From Megachile rotundata (lineage: Eukaryota; Arthropoda; Insecta; Hymenoptera; Megachilidae): a DNA stretch of 64,000 nt. Below the pieces are notes generated by a model. That model ran no database searches. It was not told where the DNA came from and saw only the letters and a program-made list of their open reading frames with translations. The DNA lies in NCBI RefSeq assembly GCF_050947335.1, contig NW_027473315.1, positions 1,116,001 to 1,180,000 on the forward strand, written 5' to 3'. Shown in pieces: positions 41,402-55,549 of the stretch (its first letter is position 1; every line of letters starts with the position of its first letter). A program made the position numbers and the translations under genes.

Positions 41402-43472
41402 TGATTGTTTTTGTATGATTGTGATTGTATGATTGTGATTGTATGATTGTGATTGTATTATTGTGATTGTATGATTGTGATTGTATGATTGTGATTGTAT
41501 CATTGTGATTGTATGATTGTGATTGTATGATTGTGATTGTATGATTGTTTTTGTATGATTGTGATTGTATAGTAGTAATTGTATGATTGTCATCGTATGA
41601 TTGTGATTGTACGATTGTTTTTGTATGATTGTGATTGTATAGTAGTAATTGTATGATTGACTTCGTATGATTGTGATCGTATGATTGTGATTGTATGATT
41701 GTGATTGTATGATTGTTTTTGTATGATTGTGATTGTATAGTAGCAATTGTATGATTGTCATCGTATGATTGTGATTGTATGATTGTTTTTGTATGATTGT
41801 GATTGTATAGTAGTAATTGTATGATTGTCTTCGTATGATTGTCATCGTATGATTCTGATTGTATGATTGTGATTGTATGATTGTGATTGTATGATTGTGA
41901 TTGTATTATTGTGATTGTATGATTGTGATTGTATGATTGTGATTGTATGATTGTGATTGTATGATTGTGCTTGTATGATTGTGATTGCATGATTGTGATT
42001 GAATGATTGTGATTGTATGATTGTGATTGTACGATTGTGATTGTATGATTGCGATAGTATGATTGTGATTGTATGATTGTGTTTGTATGATTGTGATTGT
42101 ATAGTAGTAATTGTATGATTGTCTTCGTATGATTGTGATCGTATGATTGTGATTGTATGATTGTGATTGTATGATTGTGATTGTATGATTGTGATTGTAT
42201 CATTGTGATTGTATGATTGTGATCATATGATTGTGATTGTATGATTGTGATTGTATGATTGTTTTTGTATGATTGTGATTGTATGATTGTGATTGTATTA
42301 TTGTGATTGTATGATTGTGATTGTATGATTGCGATAGTATGATTGTGATTGTATGATTGTGATTGTATGATTGTGATTGTATGATTGCGATAGTATGATT
42401 GTGATTGTATGATTGTGATTGTATGATTGTGATTGTATGATTGTGATTGTATGATTGTGATTGTATGATTGTGATTGTATGATTGAGATTGTATGATTGT
42501 GATTGTATTATTGTGATTGTATGATTGTGATTGTATGATTGTGATTGTATGATTGTGAATGTATGATTGTGATTGTATGATTGTGATTGTATGATTGTGA
42601 TTGTATGATTATTTTGTATGATTGTGATTGTATAGTAGTAATTGTATGATTGTCATCGTATGATTGAGATTGTATGATTGTGATTGTATAGTAGTAATTG
42701 TATGATTGTCTTCGTATGATTGTGATCGTATGATTGTGATTGTATGATTGTTTTTGTATGATTGTGATTGTATGATTGTGATTGTATGATTGTGATTGTA
42801 TGATTGTGATTGTATGATTGTGATTGTATGATTGTGATTGTATGATTGTGATTGTATTATTGTGATTGTATGATTGTGATTGTATGATTGCGATAGTATG
42901 ATTGTGATTGTATGATTGTGATTGTATGATTGTGATTGTATGATTGTGATTGTATGATTGAGATTGTATGATTGTGATTGTATTATTGTGATTGTATGAT
43001 TGTGATTGTATGATTGTGATTGTATGATTGTGAATGTATGATTGTGATTGTATGATTGTGATTGTATGATTGTTTTTGTATGATTGTGATTGTATAGTAG
43101 TAATTGTATGATTGTCATCGTATTATTGTGATTGTATGATTGTTTTTGTATGATTGTTGTTGTATAGTAGTAATTGTATGATTGTCTTCGTATGATTGTG
43201 ATCGTATGATTGTGATTGTATGATTGTGATTGTATGATTGTGATTGCATGATTGTGATTGAATGATTGTGATTGTATGATTGTGATTGTACGATTGTGAT
43301 TGTATGATTGCGATAGTATGATTGTGATTGTATGATTGTGTTTGTATGATTGTGATTGCATGATTGTGATTGTATGATTGTGATTGTATGATTGCGATTG
43401 TATGATTGAGATTGTATGATTGTGATTGTATTATTGTGATTGTATGATTGTGATTGTATGATTGCGATAGTA
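41402..43472 (+). repeat. Segment D1
   Basis: It matches D2 (50,232-52,358) at an offset of 8,844 bp for more than 1 kb, then 8,858 and 8,886 bp after gains of one and two units in D2. It includes the CGATTGTTTTT and GACTTCG units, the TAGCAATTG unit and 13-bp unit copy 11. Confidence 0.85.
42606..42618 (+). repeat. 13-bp unit, copy 11 (D1)
   Basis: GAGATTG subtype. It matches the unit at 51,450 at an offset of 8,844 bp. Confidence 0.9.
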
Positions 43473-44493
43473 TGATTGTGATTGTATGATTGTGTTTGTA
43501 TGATTGTGATTGTATAGTAGTAATTGTATGATTGTCTTCGTATGAATGTGATCGTATGATTGTGATTGTATGATTGTGATTGTATGATTGTGATTGTATG
43601 ATTGTGATTGTATCATTGTGATTGTATGATTGTGATCATATGATTGTGATTGTATGATTGTGATTGTATGATTGTTTTTGTATGATTGTGATTGTATGAT
43701 TGTGATTGTATGATTGTGATTGTATTATTGTGATTGTATGATTGTGATTGTATGATTGCGATAGTATGATTGTGATTGTATGATTGTGATTGTATGATTG
43801 TGATTGTATGATTGTGATTGTATGATTGTGATTGTATGATTGTGATTGTATGATTGTGATTGTATGATTGTGATTGTATGATTGTGATTGTATGATTGTG
43901 ATTGTATGATTGTGATTGTATGATTGTGATTGTATGATTGAGATTGTATGATTGTGATTGTATTATTGTGATTGTATGATTGTGATTGTATGATTGTGAT
44001 TGTATGATTGTGAATGTATGATTGTGATTGTATGATTGTGATTGTATGATTGTGATTGTATGATTATTTTGTATGATTGTGATTGTATAGTAGTAATTGC
44101 ATGATTGTCATCGTATGATTGAGATTGTATGATTGTGATTGTATAGTAGTAATTGTAGGATTGTCTTCGTATGATTGTGATTGTATGATTGTTTTTGTAT
44201 GATTGTGATTGTATGATTGTGATTGTATGATTGTGATTGTATGATTGTGATTGTATGATTGTGATTGTATGATTGTGATTGTATGATTGTGATTGTATGA
44301 TTGTGATTGTATGATTGTGATTGCATGATTGTCATCGTATGATTGAGATTGTATGATTGTGATTGTATAGTAGTAATTGTAGGATTGTCTTCGTATGATT
44401 GTGATTGTATGATTGTTTTTGTATGATTGTGATCGTATGATTGTGATTGTATGATTGCGATAGTATGATTGTGATTGTATGATTGTGTTTGTA
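43473..44493 (+). repeat. Array between D1 and E1
   Basis: It resembles an E segment but is shorter: GATCATA, T5, TTATTG, GCGATAG, a long consensus run, GAGATTG, GAATG and a 13-bp unit (44,061). Near 44.33 kb it jumps back to TCATCG, GAGATTG and GGATTGTCTTCG units, repeating variants from 44.11 kb. Confidence 0.75.
44061..44073 (+). repeat. 13-bp unit, copy 12
   Basis: The following TAGTAG unit ends in GCA (TAATTGCA), a change shared with copies 13 and 14. Confidence 0.9.
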
Positions 44494-47082
44494 TGATTGT
44501 GATTGTATAGTAGTAATTGTATGATTGTCTTCGTATGATTGTGATCGTATGATTGTGATTGTATGATTGTGATTGTATGATTGTGATTGTATGATTGTGA
44601 TTGTATCATTGTGATTGTATGATTGTGATCATATGATTGTGATTGTATGATTGTGATTGTATGATTGTTTTTGTATGATTGTGATTGTATGATTGTGATT
44701 GTATGATTGTGATTGTATTATTGTGATTGTATGATTGTGATTGTATGATTGCGATAGTATGATTGTGATTGTATGATTGTGATTGTATGATTGTGATTGT
44801 ATGATTGTGATTGTATGATTGTGATTGTATGATTGTGATTGTATGATTGTGATTGTATGATTGTGATTGTATGATTGTGATTGTATGATTGTGATTGTAT
44901 GATTGTGATTGTATGATTGTGATTGTATGATTGAGATTGTATGATTGTGATTGTATTATTGTGATTGTATGATTGTGATTGTATGATTGTGATTGTATGA
45001 TTGTGAATGTATGATTGTGATTGTATGATTGTGATTGTATGATTGTGATTGTATGATTATTTTGTATGATTGTGATTGTATAGTAGTAATTGCATGATTG
45101 TCATCGTATGATTGAGATTGTATGATTGTGATTGTATAGTAGTAATTGTAGGATTGTCTTCGTATGATTGTGATTGTATGATTGTTTTTGTATGATTGTG
45201 ATTGTATGATTGTGATTGTATGATTGTGATTGTATGATTGTGATTGTATGATTGTGATTGTATGATTGTGATTGTATGATTGTGATTGTATGATTGTGAT
45301 TGTATGATTGTGATTGTATGATTGTGATTGTATGATTGAGATTGTATGATTGTGATTGTATTATTGTGATTGTATGATTGTGATTGTATGATTGTGATTG
45401 TATGATTGTGAATGTATGATTGTGATTGTATGATTGTGATTGTATGATTGTTTTTGTATGATTGTGATTGTATAGTAGTAATTGTATGATTGTCATCGTA
45501 TGATTGTGATTGTATGATTGTTTTTGTATGATTGTGATTGTATGATTGTGATTGTATGATTGTGATTGCATGATTGTGGTTGTATGATTATGGTTCTATT
45601 ATTGTGATTGTATGATTTTTCTTGTATGATTATGATCGTATGATTGTAATTGCATGATTGTGATTGTATGATTGTGATTGTATGATTGTGATTGTATGAT
45701 TGTGATTGTATGATTGTGATTGTATGATTGTGATTGTATTATTGTGATTGTATGATTGTGATTGTATGATTGTGATTGTATGATTGCGATAGTATGATTG
45801 TGATTGTATGATTGTGATTGTATGATTGTGATTGTATGATTGCGATAGTATGATTGTGATTGTATGGTTGTGATTGTATGATTGTTTTTGTATGATTGTG
45901 ATTGTATAGTAGTAATTGTATGATTGTCATCGTATGATTGTGATTGTATGATTGTTTTTGTATGATTGTGATTGTATAGTAGTAATTGTATGATTGTCAT
46001 CGTATGATTGTGATTGTATGATTGTTTTTGTATGATTGTGATTGTATAGTATTAATTGTATGATTGTCTTCGTATGATTGTGATCGTATGATAGTGATTG
46101 TATGATTGTGATTGTATGATTGTGATTGTATGATTGTGATTGTATGATTGTGATTGTATGATTGTGATTGTATGATTGTGATTGTATGATTGTGATTGTA
46201 TGATTGTGATTGTATGATTGTGATTGTATCATTGTGATTGCATGATTGTTTTTGTATGATTGTGATTGTATTATTGTGATTGTATGATTGTGATTGTATG
46301 ATTGTGATTGTATGATTGTGAATGTATGTTTGTGATTGTATGATAGTGATTGTGTGATTCTGATTGTATGATTGTTTTTGTATGATTGTGATTGTATAGT
46401 AGTAATTGTATGATTGTCATCGTATGATTGTGATTGTATGATTGTTTTTGTATGATTGTGATTGTATAGTAGTAATTGTATGATTGTCATCGTATGATTG
46501 TGATTGTATGATTGTTTTTGTATGATTGTGATTGTATAGTAGTAATTGTATGATTGTCTTCGTATGACTGTGATCGTATGATTGTGATTGTATGATTGTG
46601 ATTGTATGATTGTGATTGTATGATTGTGATTTTATGATTGTGATTGTATCATTGTGATTGTATGATTGTGATCATATGATTGTGATTGTATGATTGTGAT
46701 TGTATGATTGTTTTTGTATGATTGTGATTGTATGATTGTGATTGTATGATTGTGATTGTATGATTGTGATTGTATTATTGTGATTGTATGATTGTGATTG
46801 TATGATTGTGATTGTATGATTGCGATAGTATGATTGTGATTGTATGATTGTGATTGTATGATTGTGATTGTATGATTGCGATAGTATGATTGTGATTGTA
46901 TGATTGTGATTGTATGATTGTGATTGTATAATTGTGATTGTATGATTGAGATTGTATGATTGTGATTGTATTATTGTGATTGTATGATTGTGATTGTATG
47001 ATTGTGATTGTATGATTGTGAATGTATGATTGTGATTGTATGATAGTGATTGTGTGATTCTGATTGTATGATTGTTTTTGTA
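44494..47082 (+). repeat. Segment E1 of a 2.6-kb head-to-tail duplication
   Basis: Homology with E2 begins at the consensus and TAGTAG units at 44,494-44,521 (E2 47,083-47,110) and runs to the T5 unit at 47,069-47,082 (E2 49,700-49,713). The offset grows from 2,589 to 2,617 and 2,631 bp as consensus runs lengthen in E2. It contains the TAGTATTAATTG unit near 46,050 and ATGGTTCTATTATTG near 45,590. Confidence 0.87.
45054..45066 (+). repeat. 13-bp unit, copy 13 (E1)
   Basis: It has the TAATTGCA change and corresponds to 47,643-47,655 at an offset of 2,589 bp. Confidence 0.9.
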
Positions 47083-49713
47083 TGATTGTGATTGTATAGT
47101 AGTAATTGTATGATTGTCTTCGTATGATTGTGATCGTATGATTGTGATTGTATGATTGTGATTGTATGATTGTGATTGTATGATTGTGATTGTATCATTG
47201 TGATTGTATGATTGTGATCATATGATTGTGATTGTATGATTGTGATTGTATGATTGTTTTTGTATGATTGTGATTGTATGATTGTGATTGTATGATTGTG
47301 ATTGTATTATTGTGATTGTATGATTGTGATTGTATGATTGCGATAGTATGATTGTGATTGTATGATTGTGATTGTATGATTGTGATTGTATGATTGTGAT
47401 TGTATGATTGTGATTGTATGATTGTGATTGTATGATTGTGATTGTATGATTGTGATTGTATGATTGTGATTGTATGATTGTGATTGTATGATTGTGATTG
47501 TATGATTGTGATTGTATGATTGAGATTGTATGATTGTGATTGTATTATTGTGATTGTATGATTGTGATTGTATGATTGTGATTGTATGATTGTGAATGTA
47601 TGATTGTGATTGTATGATTGTGATTGTATGATTGTGATTGTATGATTATTTTGTATGATTGTGATTGTATAGTAGTAATTGCATGATTGTCATCGTATGA
47701 TTGAGATTGTATGATTGTGATTGTATAGTAGTAATTGTAGGATTGTCTTCGTATGATTGTGATTGTATGATTGTTTTTGTATGATTGTGATTGTATGATT
47801 GTGATTGTATGATTGTGATTGTATGATTGTGATTGTATGATTGTGATTGTATGATTGTGATTGTATGATTGTGATTGTATGATTGTGATTGTATGATTGT
47901 GATTGTATGATTGTGATTGTATGATTGTGATTGTATGATTGTGATTGTATGATTGAGATTGTATGATTGTGATTGTATTATTGTGATTGTATGATTGTGA
48001 TTGTATGATTGTGATTGTATGATTGTGAATGTATGATTGTGATTGTATGATTGTGATTGTATGATTGTTTTTGTATGATTGTGATTGTATAGTAGTAATT
48101 GTATGATTGTCATCGTATGATTGTGATTGTATGATTGTTTTTGTATGATTGTGATTGTATGATTGTGATTGTATGATTGTGATTGCATGATTGTGGTTGT
48201 ATGATTATGGTTCTATTATTGTGATTGTATGATTTTTCTTGTATGATTATGATCGTATGATTGTAATTGCATGATTGTGATTGTATGATTGTGATTGTAT
48301 GATTGTGATTGTATGATTGTGATTGTATGATTGTGATTGTATGATTGTGATTGTATTATTGTGATTGTATGATTGTGATTGTATGATTGTGATTGTATGA
48401 TTGCGATAGTATGATTGTGATTGTATGATTGTGATTGTATGATTGTGATTGTATGATTGCGATAGTATGATTGTGATTGTATGGTTGTGATTGTATGATT
48501 GTTTTTGTATGATTGTGATTGTATAGTAGTAATTGTATGATTGTCATCGTATGATTGTGATTGTATGATTGTTTTTGTATGATTGTGATTGTATAGTAGT
48601 AATTGTATGATTGTCATCGTATGATTGTGATTGTATGATTGTTTTTGTATGATTGTGATTGTATAGTATTAATTGTATGATTGTCTTCGTATGATTGTGA
48701 TCGTATGATAGTGATTGTATGATTGTGATTGTATGATTGTGATTGTATGATTGTGATTGTATGATTGTGATTGTATGATTGTGATTGTATGATTGTGATT
48801 GTATGATTGTGATTGTATGATTGTGATTGTATGATTGTGATTGTATGATTGTGATTGTATCATTGTGATTGCATGATTGTTTTTGTATGATTGTGATTGT
48901 ATTATTGTGATTGTATGATTGTGATTGTATGATTGTGATTGTATGATTGTGAATGTATGTTTGTGATTGTATGATAGTGATTGTGTGATTCTGATTGTAT
49001 GATTGTTTTTGTATGATTGTGATTGTATAGTAGTAATTGTATGATTGTCATCGTATGATTGTGATTGTATGATTGTTTTTGTATGATTGTGATTGTATAG
49101 TAGTAATTGTATGATTGTCATCGTATGATTGTGATTGTATGATTGTTTTTGTATGATTGTGATTGTATAGTAGTAATTGTATGATTGTCTTCGTATGACT
49201 GTGATCGTATGATTGTGATTGTATGATTGTGATTGTATGATTGTGATTGTATGATTGTGATTTTATGATTGTGATTGTATCATTGTGATTGTATGATTGT
49301 GATCATATGATTGTGATTGTATGATTGTGATTGTATGATTGTTTTTGTATGATTGTGATTGTATGATTGTGATTGTATGATTGTGATTGTATGATTGTGA
49401 TTGTATTATTGTGATTGTATGATTGTGATTGTATGATTGTGATTGTATGATTGCGATAGTATGATTGTGATTGTATGATTGTGATTGTATGATTGTGATT
49501 GTATGATTGCGATAGTATGATTGTGATTGTATGATTGTGATTGTATGATTGTGATTGTATAATTGTGATTGTATGATTGAGATTGTATGATTGTGATAGT
49601 ATTATTGTGATTGTATGATTGTGATTGTATGATTGTGATTGTATGATTGTGAATGTATGATTGTGATTGTATGATAGTGATTGTGTGATTCTGATTGTAT
49701 GATTGTTTTTGTA
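47083..49713 (+). repeat. Segment E2 of the 2.6-kb duplication
   Basis: It begins on the base after E1. The consensus run after the T5 unit has 12 units (47,782-47,949) against 10 in E1 (45,193-45,332). Private differences include GATAGTATTATTG near 49.6 kb where E1 has GATTG. Confidence 0.87.
47643..47655 (+). repeat. 13-bp unit, copy 14 (E2)
   Basis: Counterpart of copy 13. E3 lacks this unit altogether. Confidence 0.9.
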
Positions 49714-49951
49714 TGATTGTGATTGTATAGTAGTAATTGTATGATTGTCATCGTATGATTGTGATTGTATGATTGTTTTTGTATGATTGTGATTGTATAG
49801 TAGTAATTGTATGATTGTCTTCGTATGATTGTGATCGTATGATAGTGATTGTATGATTGTGATTGTATGATTGTGATTGTATGATTGTGATTGTATGATT
49901 GTGATTGTATGATTGTGATTGTATCATTGTGATTGTATGATTGTGATTATA

Positions 49952-50105
49952 TGATTGTGATTGCATGATTGTTTTTGTATGATTGTGATTGTATGATTGT
50001 GATTGTATGATTGTGCCTGTATGATTGTGATGGTATGATTGTGATTGTATGATTGCGATTATATGATTGCAATCTTATGAGTGTGATTATATGATTATGA
50101 TTGTA
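49952..50105 (+). repeat. R block copy 9
   Basis: The eighth and ninth units read GCGATTATA and GCAATCTTA, changes not seen in the other copies. Confidence 0.88.
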
Positions 50106-50231
50106 TGATTGTGATTGTATGATTGTTTTTGTATGATTGTGATTGTATGATTGTGATTGTATGATTGTGATTGCATGATTTTGGTTGTATGATTATGGTT
50201 CTATTATTGTGATTGTATGATTGTGATTATA

Positions 50232-52358
50232 TGATTGTTTTTGTATGATTGTGATTGTATGATTGTGATTGTATGATTGTGATTGTATGATTGTGATTGT
50301 ATTATTGTGATTGTATGATTGTGATTGTATGATTGTGATTGTATCATTGTGATTGTATGATTGTGATTGTATGATTGTGATTGTATGATTGTTTTTGTAT
50401 GATTGTGATTGTATAGTAGTAATTGTATGATTGTCATCGTATGATTGTGATTGTACGATTGTTTTTGTATGATTGTGATTGTATAGTAGTAATTGTATGA
50501 TTGACTTCGTATGATTGTGATCGTATGATTGTGATTGTATGATTGTGATTGTATGATTGTTTTTGTATGATTGTGATTGTATAGTAGCAATTGTATGATT
50601 GTCATCGTATGATTGTGATTGTATGATTGTTTTTGTATGATTGTGATTGTATAGTAGTAATTGTATGATTGTCTTCGTATGATTGTGATCGTATGATTCT
50701 GATTGTATGATTGTGATTGTATGATTGTGATTGTATGATTGTGATTGTATTATTGTGATTGTATGATTGTGATTGTATGATTGTGATTGTATGATTGTGA
50801 TTGTATGATTGTGATTGTATGATTGTGATTGCATGATTGTGATTGAATGATTGTGATTGTATGATTGTGATTGTACGATTGTGATTGTATGATTGCGATA
50901 GTATGATTGTGATTGTATGATTGTGTTTGTATGATTGTGATTGTATAGTAGTAATTGTATGATTGTCTTCGTATGATTGTGATCGTATGATTGTGATTGT
51001 ATGATTGTGATTGTATGATTGTGATTGTATGATTGTGATTGTATCATTGTGATTGTATGATTGTGATCATATGATTGTGATTGTATGATTGTGATTGTAT
51101 GATTGTTTTTGTATGATTGTGATTGTATGATTGTGATTGTATTATTGTGATTGTATGATTGTGATTGTATGATTGCGATAGTATGATTGTGATTGTATGA
51201 TTGTGATTGTATGATTGTGATTGTATGATTGTGATTGTATGATTGTGATTGTATGATTGTGATTGTATGATTGTGATTGTATGATTGTGATTGTATGATT
51301 GTGATTGTATGATTGTGATTGTATGATTGAGATTGTATGATTGTGATTGTATTATTGTGATTGTATGATTGTGATTGTATGATTGTGATTGTATGATTGT
51401 GAATGTATGATTGTGATTGTATGATTGTGATTGTATGATTGTGATTGTATGATTATTTTGTATGATTGTGATTGTATAGTAGTAATTGTATGATTGTCAT
51501 CGTATGATTGAGATTGTATGATTGTGATTGTATAGTAGTAATTGTATGATTGTCTTCGTATGATTGTGATCGTATGATTGTGATTGTATGATTGTTTTTG
51601 TATGATTGTGATTGTATGATTGTGATTGTATGATTGTGAATGTATGATTGTGATTGTATGATTGTGATTGTATGATTGTGATTGTATGATTGTGATTGTA
51701 TGATTGTGATTGTATTATTGTGATTGTATGATTGTGATTGTATGATTGCGATAGTATGATTGTGATTGTATGATTGTGATTGTATGATTGTGATTGTATG
51801 ATTGTGATTGTATGATTGTGATTGTATGATTGTGATTGTATGATTGAGATTGTATGATTGTGATTGTATTATTGTGATTGTATGATTGTGATTGTATGAT
51901 TGTGATTGTATGATTGTGAATGTATGATTGTGATTGTATGATTGTGATTGTATGATTGTTTTTGTATGATTGTGATTGTATAGTAGTAATTGTATGATTG
52001 TCATCGTATGATTGTGATTGTATGATTGTTTTTGTATGATTGTGGTTGTATAGTAGTAATTGTATGATTGTCTTCGTATGATTGTGATCGTATGATTGTG
52101 ATTGTATGATTGTGATTGTATGATTGTGATTGCATGATTGTGATTGAATGATTGTGATTGTATGATTGTGATTGTACGATTGTGATTGTATGATTGCGAT
52201 AGTATGATTGTGATTGTATGATTGTGTTTGTATGATTGTGATTGCATGATTGTGATTGTATGATTGTGATTGTATGATTGCAATTGTATGATTGAGATTG
52301 TATGATTGTGATTGTATTATTGTGATTGTATGATTGTGATTGTATGATTGCGATAGTG
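50232..52358 (+). repeat. Segment D2
   Basis: Second copy of D1, ending in GCGATAGTG where D1 has GCGATAGTA. It carries a GAATG change in a unit near 51.64 kb that is consensus in D1, and TGCAATTG near 52.28 kb where D1 has TGCGATTG. Confidence 0.85.
51450..51462 (+). repeat. 13-bp unit, copy 15 (D2)
   Basis: Counterpart of the unit at 42,606. The downstream cassette has a plain TGATTGTCTTCG unit. Confidence 0.9.
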
Positions 52359-52372
52359 TGATTGTGATTGTA

Positions 52373-52526
52373 TCATTGTGATTGCATGATTGTTTTTGTA
52401 TGATTGTGATTTCATGATTGTGATTGTATGATTGTGCCTGTATGATTGTGATGGTATGATTGTGATTGTATGATTGCGATTGTATGATTGCAATTTTATG
52501 AGTGTGATTATATGATTATGATTGTA
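52373..52526 (+). repeat. R block copy 10
   Basis: Full form directly after the end of D2. The copy at 53,997, 1,624 bp on, is followed by the same GTCATTG, GCGATAG and GTAAGATTG units. Confidence 0.9.
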
Positions 52527-53464
52527 TGATTGTGATTGTATGATTGTTTTTGTATGATTGTGATTGTATGATTGTGATTGTATGATTGTCATTGTATGAT
52601 TGCGATAGTATGATTGGGATTGTATGATTGTGATTGTATGTTTGCGATTGTATGATTGAGATTGTATGATTGTGATTGTATTATTGTGATTGTATGATTG
52701 TGATTGTATGATTGTGATTGTATGATTGTCATTGTATGATTGTGATTGTATCATTGTGATTGTAAGATTGTGATCATATGATTGTGATTGTATGATTGTG
52801 ATTGTATGATTGTTTTTGTATGATTGTGATTGTATGATTGTGATTGTATGATTGTGATTGTATGATTGTGATTGTATGATTGTGATTGTATTATTGTGAT
52901 TGTATGATTGTGATTGTATGATTGTGATTGTATGATTGCGATAGTATGATTGTGATTGTATGATTGTGATTGTATGATTGTGATTGTATGATTGCGATAG
53001 TATGATTGTGATTGTATGATTGTGATTGTATGATTGTGATTGTATAATTGTGATTGTATGATTGAGATTGTATGATTGTGATTGTATTATTGTGATTGTA
53101 TGATTGTGATTGTATGATTGTGATTGTATGATTGTGAATGTATGATTGTGATTGTATGATAGTGATTGTGTGATTCTGATTGTATGATTGTTTTTGTATG
53201 ATTGTGTATGTATAGTAGTAATTGTATGATTGTCATCGTATGATTGTGATTGTATGATTGTTTTTGTATGATTGTGATTGTATAGTAGTAATTGTATGAT
53301 TGTCTTCGTATGATTGTGATCGTATGATAGTGATTGTATGATTGTGATTGTATGATTGTGATTGTATGATTGTGATTGTATGATTGTGATTGTATGATTG
53401 TGATTGTATGATTGTGATTGTATGATTGTGATTGTATGATTGTGATTGTATGATTGTGATTGTA

Positions 53465-53618
53465 TCATTGTGATTGCATGATTGTTTTTGTATGATTGTG
53501 ATTTCATGATTGTGATTGTATGATTGTGCCTGTATGATTGTGATGGTATGATTGTGATTGTATGATTGCGATTGTATGATTGCAATTTTATGAGTGTGAT
53601 TATATGATTATGATTGTA
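53465..53618 (+). repeat. R block copy 11
   Basis: Full form. It follows a T cassette and a ten-unit consensus run, the same setting as copies 1, 3 and 13. Confidence 0.9.
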
Positions 53619-53996
53619 TGATTGTGATTGTATGATTGTTTTTGTATGATTGTGATTGTATGATTGTGATTGTATGATTGTGATTGTATTATTGTGATTG
53701 TATGATTGTGATTGTATGATTGGGATTGTATGATTGCGATAGTATGATTGTGATTGTATGATTGTGATTGTATGATTGTGATTGTATGATTGTGATTGTA
53801 TGATTGTGATTGTATGATTGTGATTGTATGATTGTGATTGTATGATTGAGATTGTATGATTGTGATTGTATTATTGTGATTGTATGATTGTGATTGTATG
53901 ATTGTGATTGTATGATTGCGATAGTATGATTGTGATTGTATGATTGTGATTGTATGATTGTGATTGTATGATTGCGATAGTATGATTGTGATTGTA

Positions 53997-54150
53997 TCAT
54001 TGTGATTGCATGATTGTTTTTGTATGATTGTGATTTCATGATTGTGATTGTATGATTGTGCCTGTATGATTGTGATGGTATGATTGTGATTGTATGATTG
54101 CGATTGTATGATTGCAATTTTATGAGTGTGATTATATGATTATGATTGTA
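53997..54150 (+). repeat. R block copy 12
   Basis: Full form, 532 bp (38 units) after copy 11 and 1,624 bp (116 units) after copy 10. Confidence 0.9.
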
Positions 54151-54469
54151 TGATTGTGATTGTATGATTGTTTTTGTATGATTGTGATTGTATGATTGTG
54201 ATTGTATGATTGTCATTGTATGATTGCGATAGTATGATTGGGATTGTATGATTGTGATTGTATGTTTGCGATTGTATGATTGAGATTGTATGATTGTGAT
54301 TGTATTATTGTGATTGTATGATTGTGATTGTATGATTGTGATTGTATGATTGTCATTGTATGATTGTGATTGTATCATTGTGATTGTAAGATTGTGATCA
54401 TATGATTGTGATTGTATGATTGTGATTGTATGATTGTTTTTGTATGATTGTGATTGTATGATTGTGATT

Positions 54470-55535
54470 GTATGATTGTGATTGTATGATTGTGATTGTA
54501 TGATTGTGATTGTATGATTGTGATTGTATGATTGAGATTGTATGATTGTGATTGTATTATTGTGATTGTATGATTGTGATTGTATGATTGTGATTGTATG
54601 ATTGTGAATGTATGATTGTGATTGTATGATTGTGATTGTATGATTGTGATTGTATGATTATTTTGTATGATTGTGATTGTATAGTAGTAATTGTATGATT
54701 GTCATCGTATGATTGAGATTGTATGATTGTGATTGTATAGTAGTAATTGTATGATTGTCTTCGTATGATTGTGATCGTATGATTGTGATTGTATGATTGT
54801 TTTTGTATGATTGTGATTGTATGATTGTGATTGTATGATTGTGATTGTATGATTGTGATTGTATGATTGTGATTGTATGATTGTGATTGTATGATTGTGA
54901 TTGTATTATTGTGATTGTATGATTGTGATTGTATGATTGCGATAGTATGATTGTGATTGTATGATTGTGATTGTATGATTGTGATTGTATGATTGTGATT
55001 GTATGATTGTGATTGTATGATTGTGATTGTATGATTGAGATTGTATGATTGTGATTGTATTATTGTGATTGTATGATTGTGATTGTATGATTGTGATTGT
55101 ATGATTGTGAATGTATGATTGTGATTGTATGATTGTGATTGTATGATTGTTTTTGTATGATTGTGATTGTATAGTAGTAATTGTATGATTGTCATCGTAT
55201 GATTGTGATTGTATGATTGTTTTTGTATGATTGTGGTTGTATAGTAGTAATTGTATGATTGTCTTCGTATGATTGTGATCGTATGATTGTGATTGTATGA
55301 TTGTGATTGTATGATTGTGATTGCATGATTGTGATTGAATGATTGTGATTGTATGATTGTGATTGTACGATTGTGATTGTATGATTGCGATAGTATGATT
55401 GTGATTGTATGATTGTGTTTGTATGATTGTGATTGCATGATTGTGATTGTATGATTGTGATTGTATGATTGCAATTGTATGATTGAGATTGTATGATTGT
55501 GATTGTATTATTGTGATTGTATGATTGTGATTGTA
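54470..55535 (+). repeat. Segment D3 (partial third copy, approximate limits)
   Basis: It matches the right half of D2 at an offset of 3,205 bp, then 3,191 bp. It shares the TGCAATTG unit with D2 (near 55.47 kb), so D3 is closer to D2 than to D1. Confidence 0.82.
54655..54667 (+). repeat. 13-bp unit, copy 16 (D3), last in the window
   Basis: It lies 3,205 bp after copy 15. No further 13-bp unit was found from here to the end, and the register holds to base 63,978. Confidence 0.9.
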
Positions 55536-55549
55536 TGATTGTGATTGTA

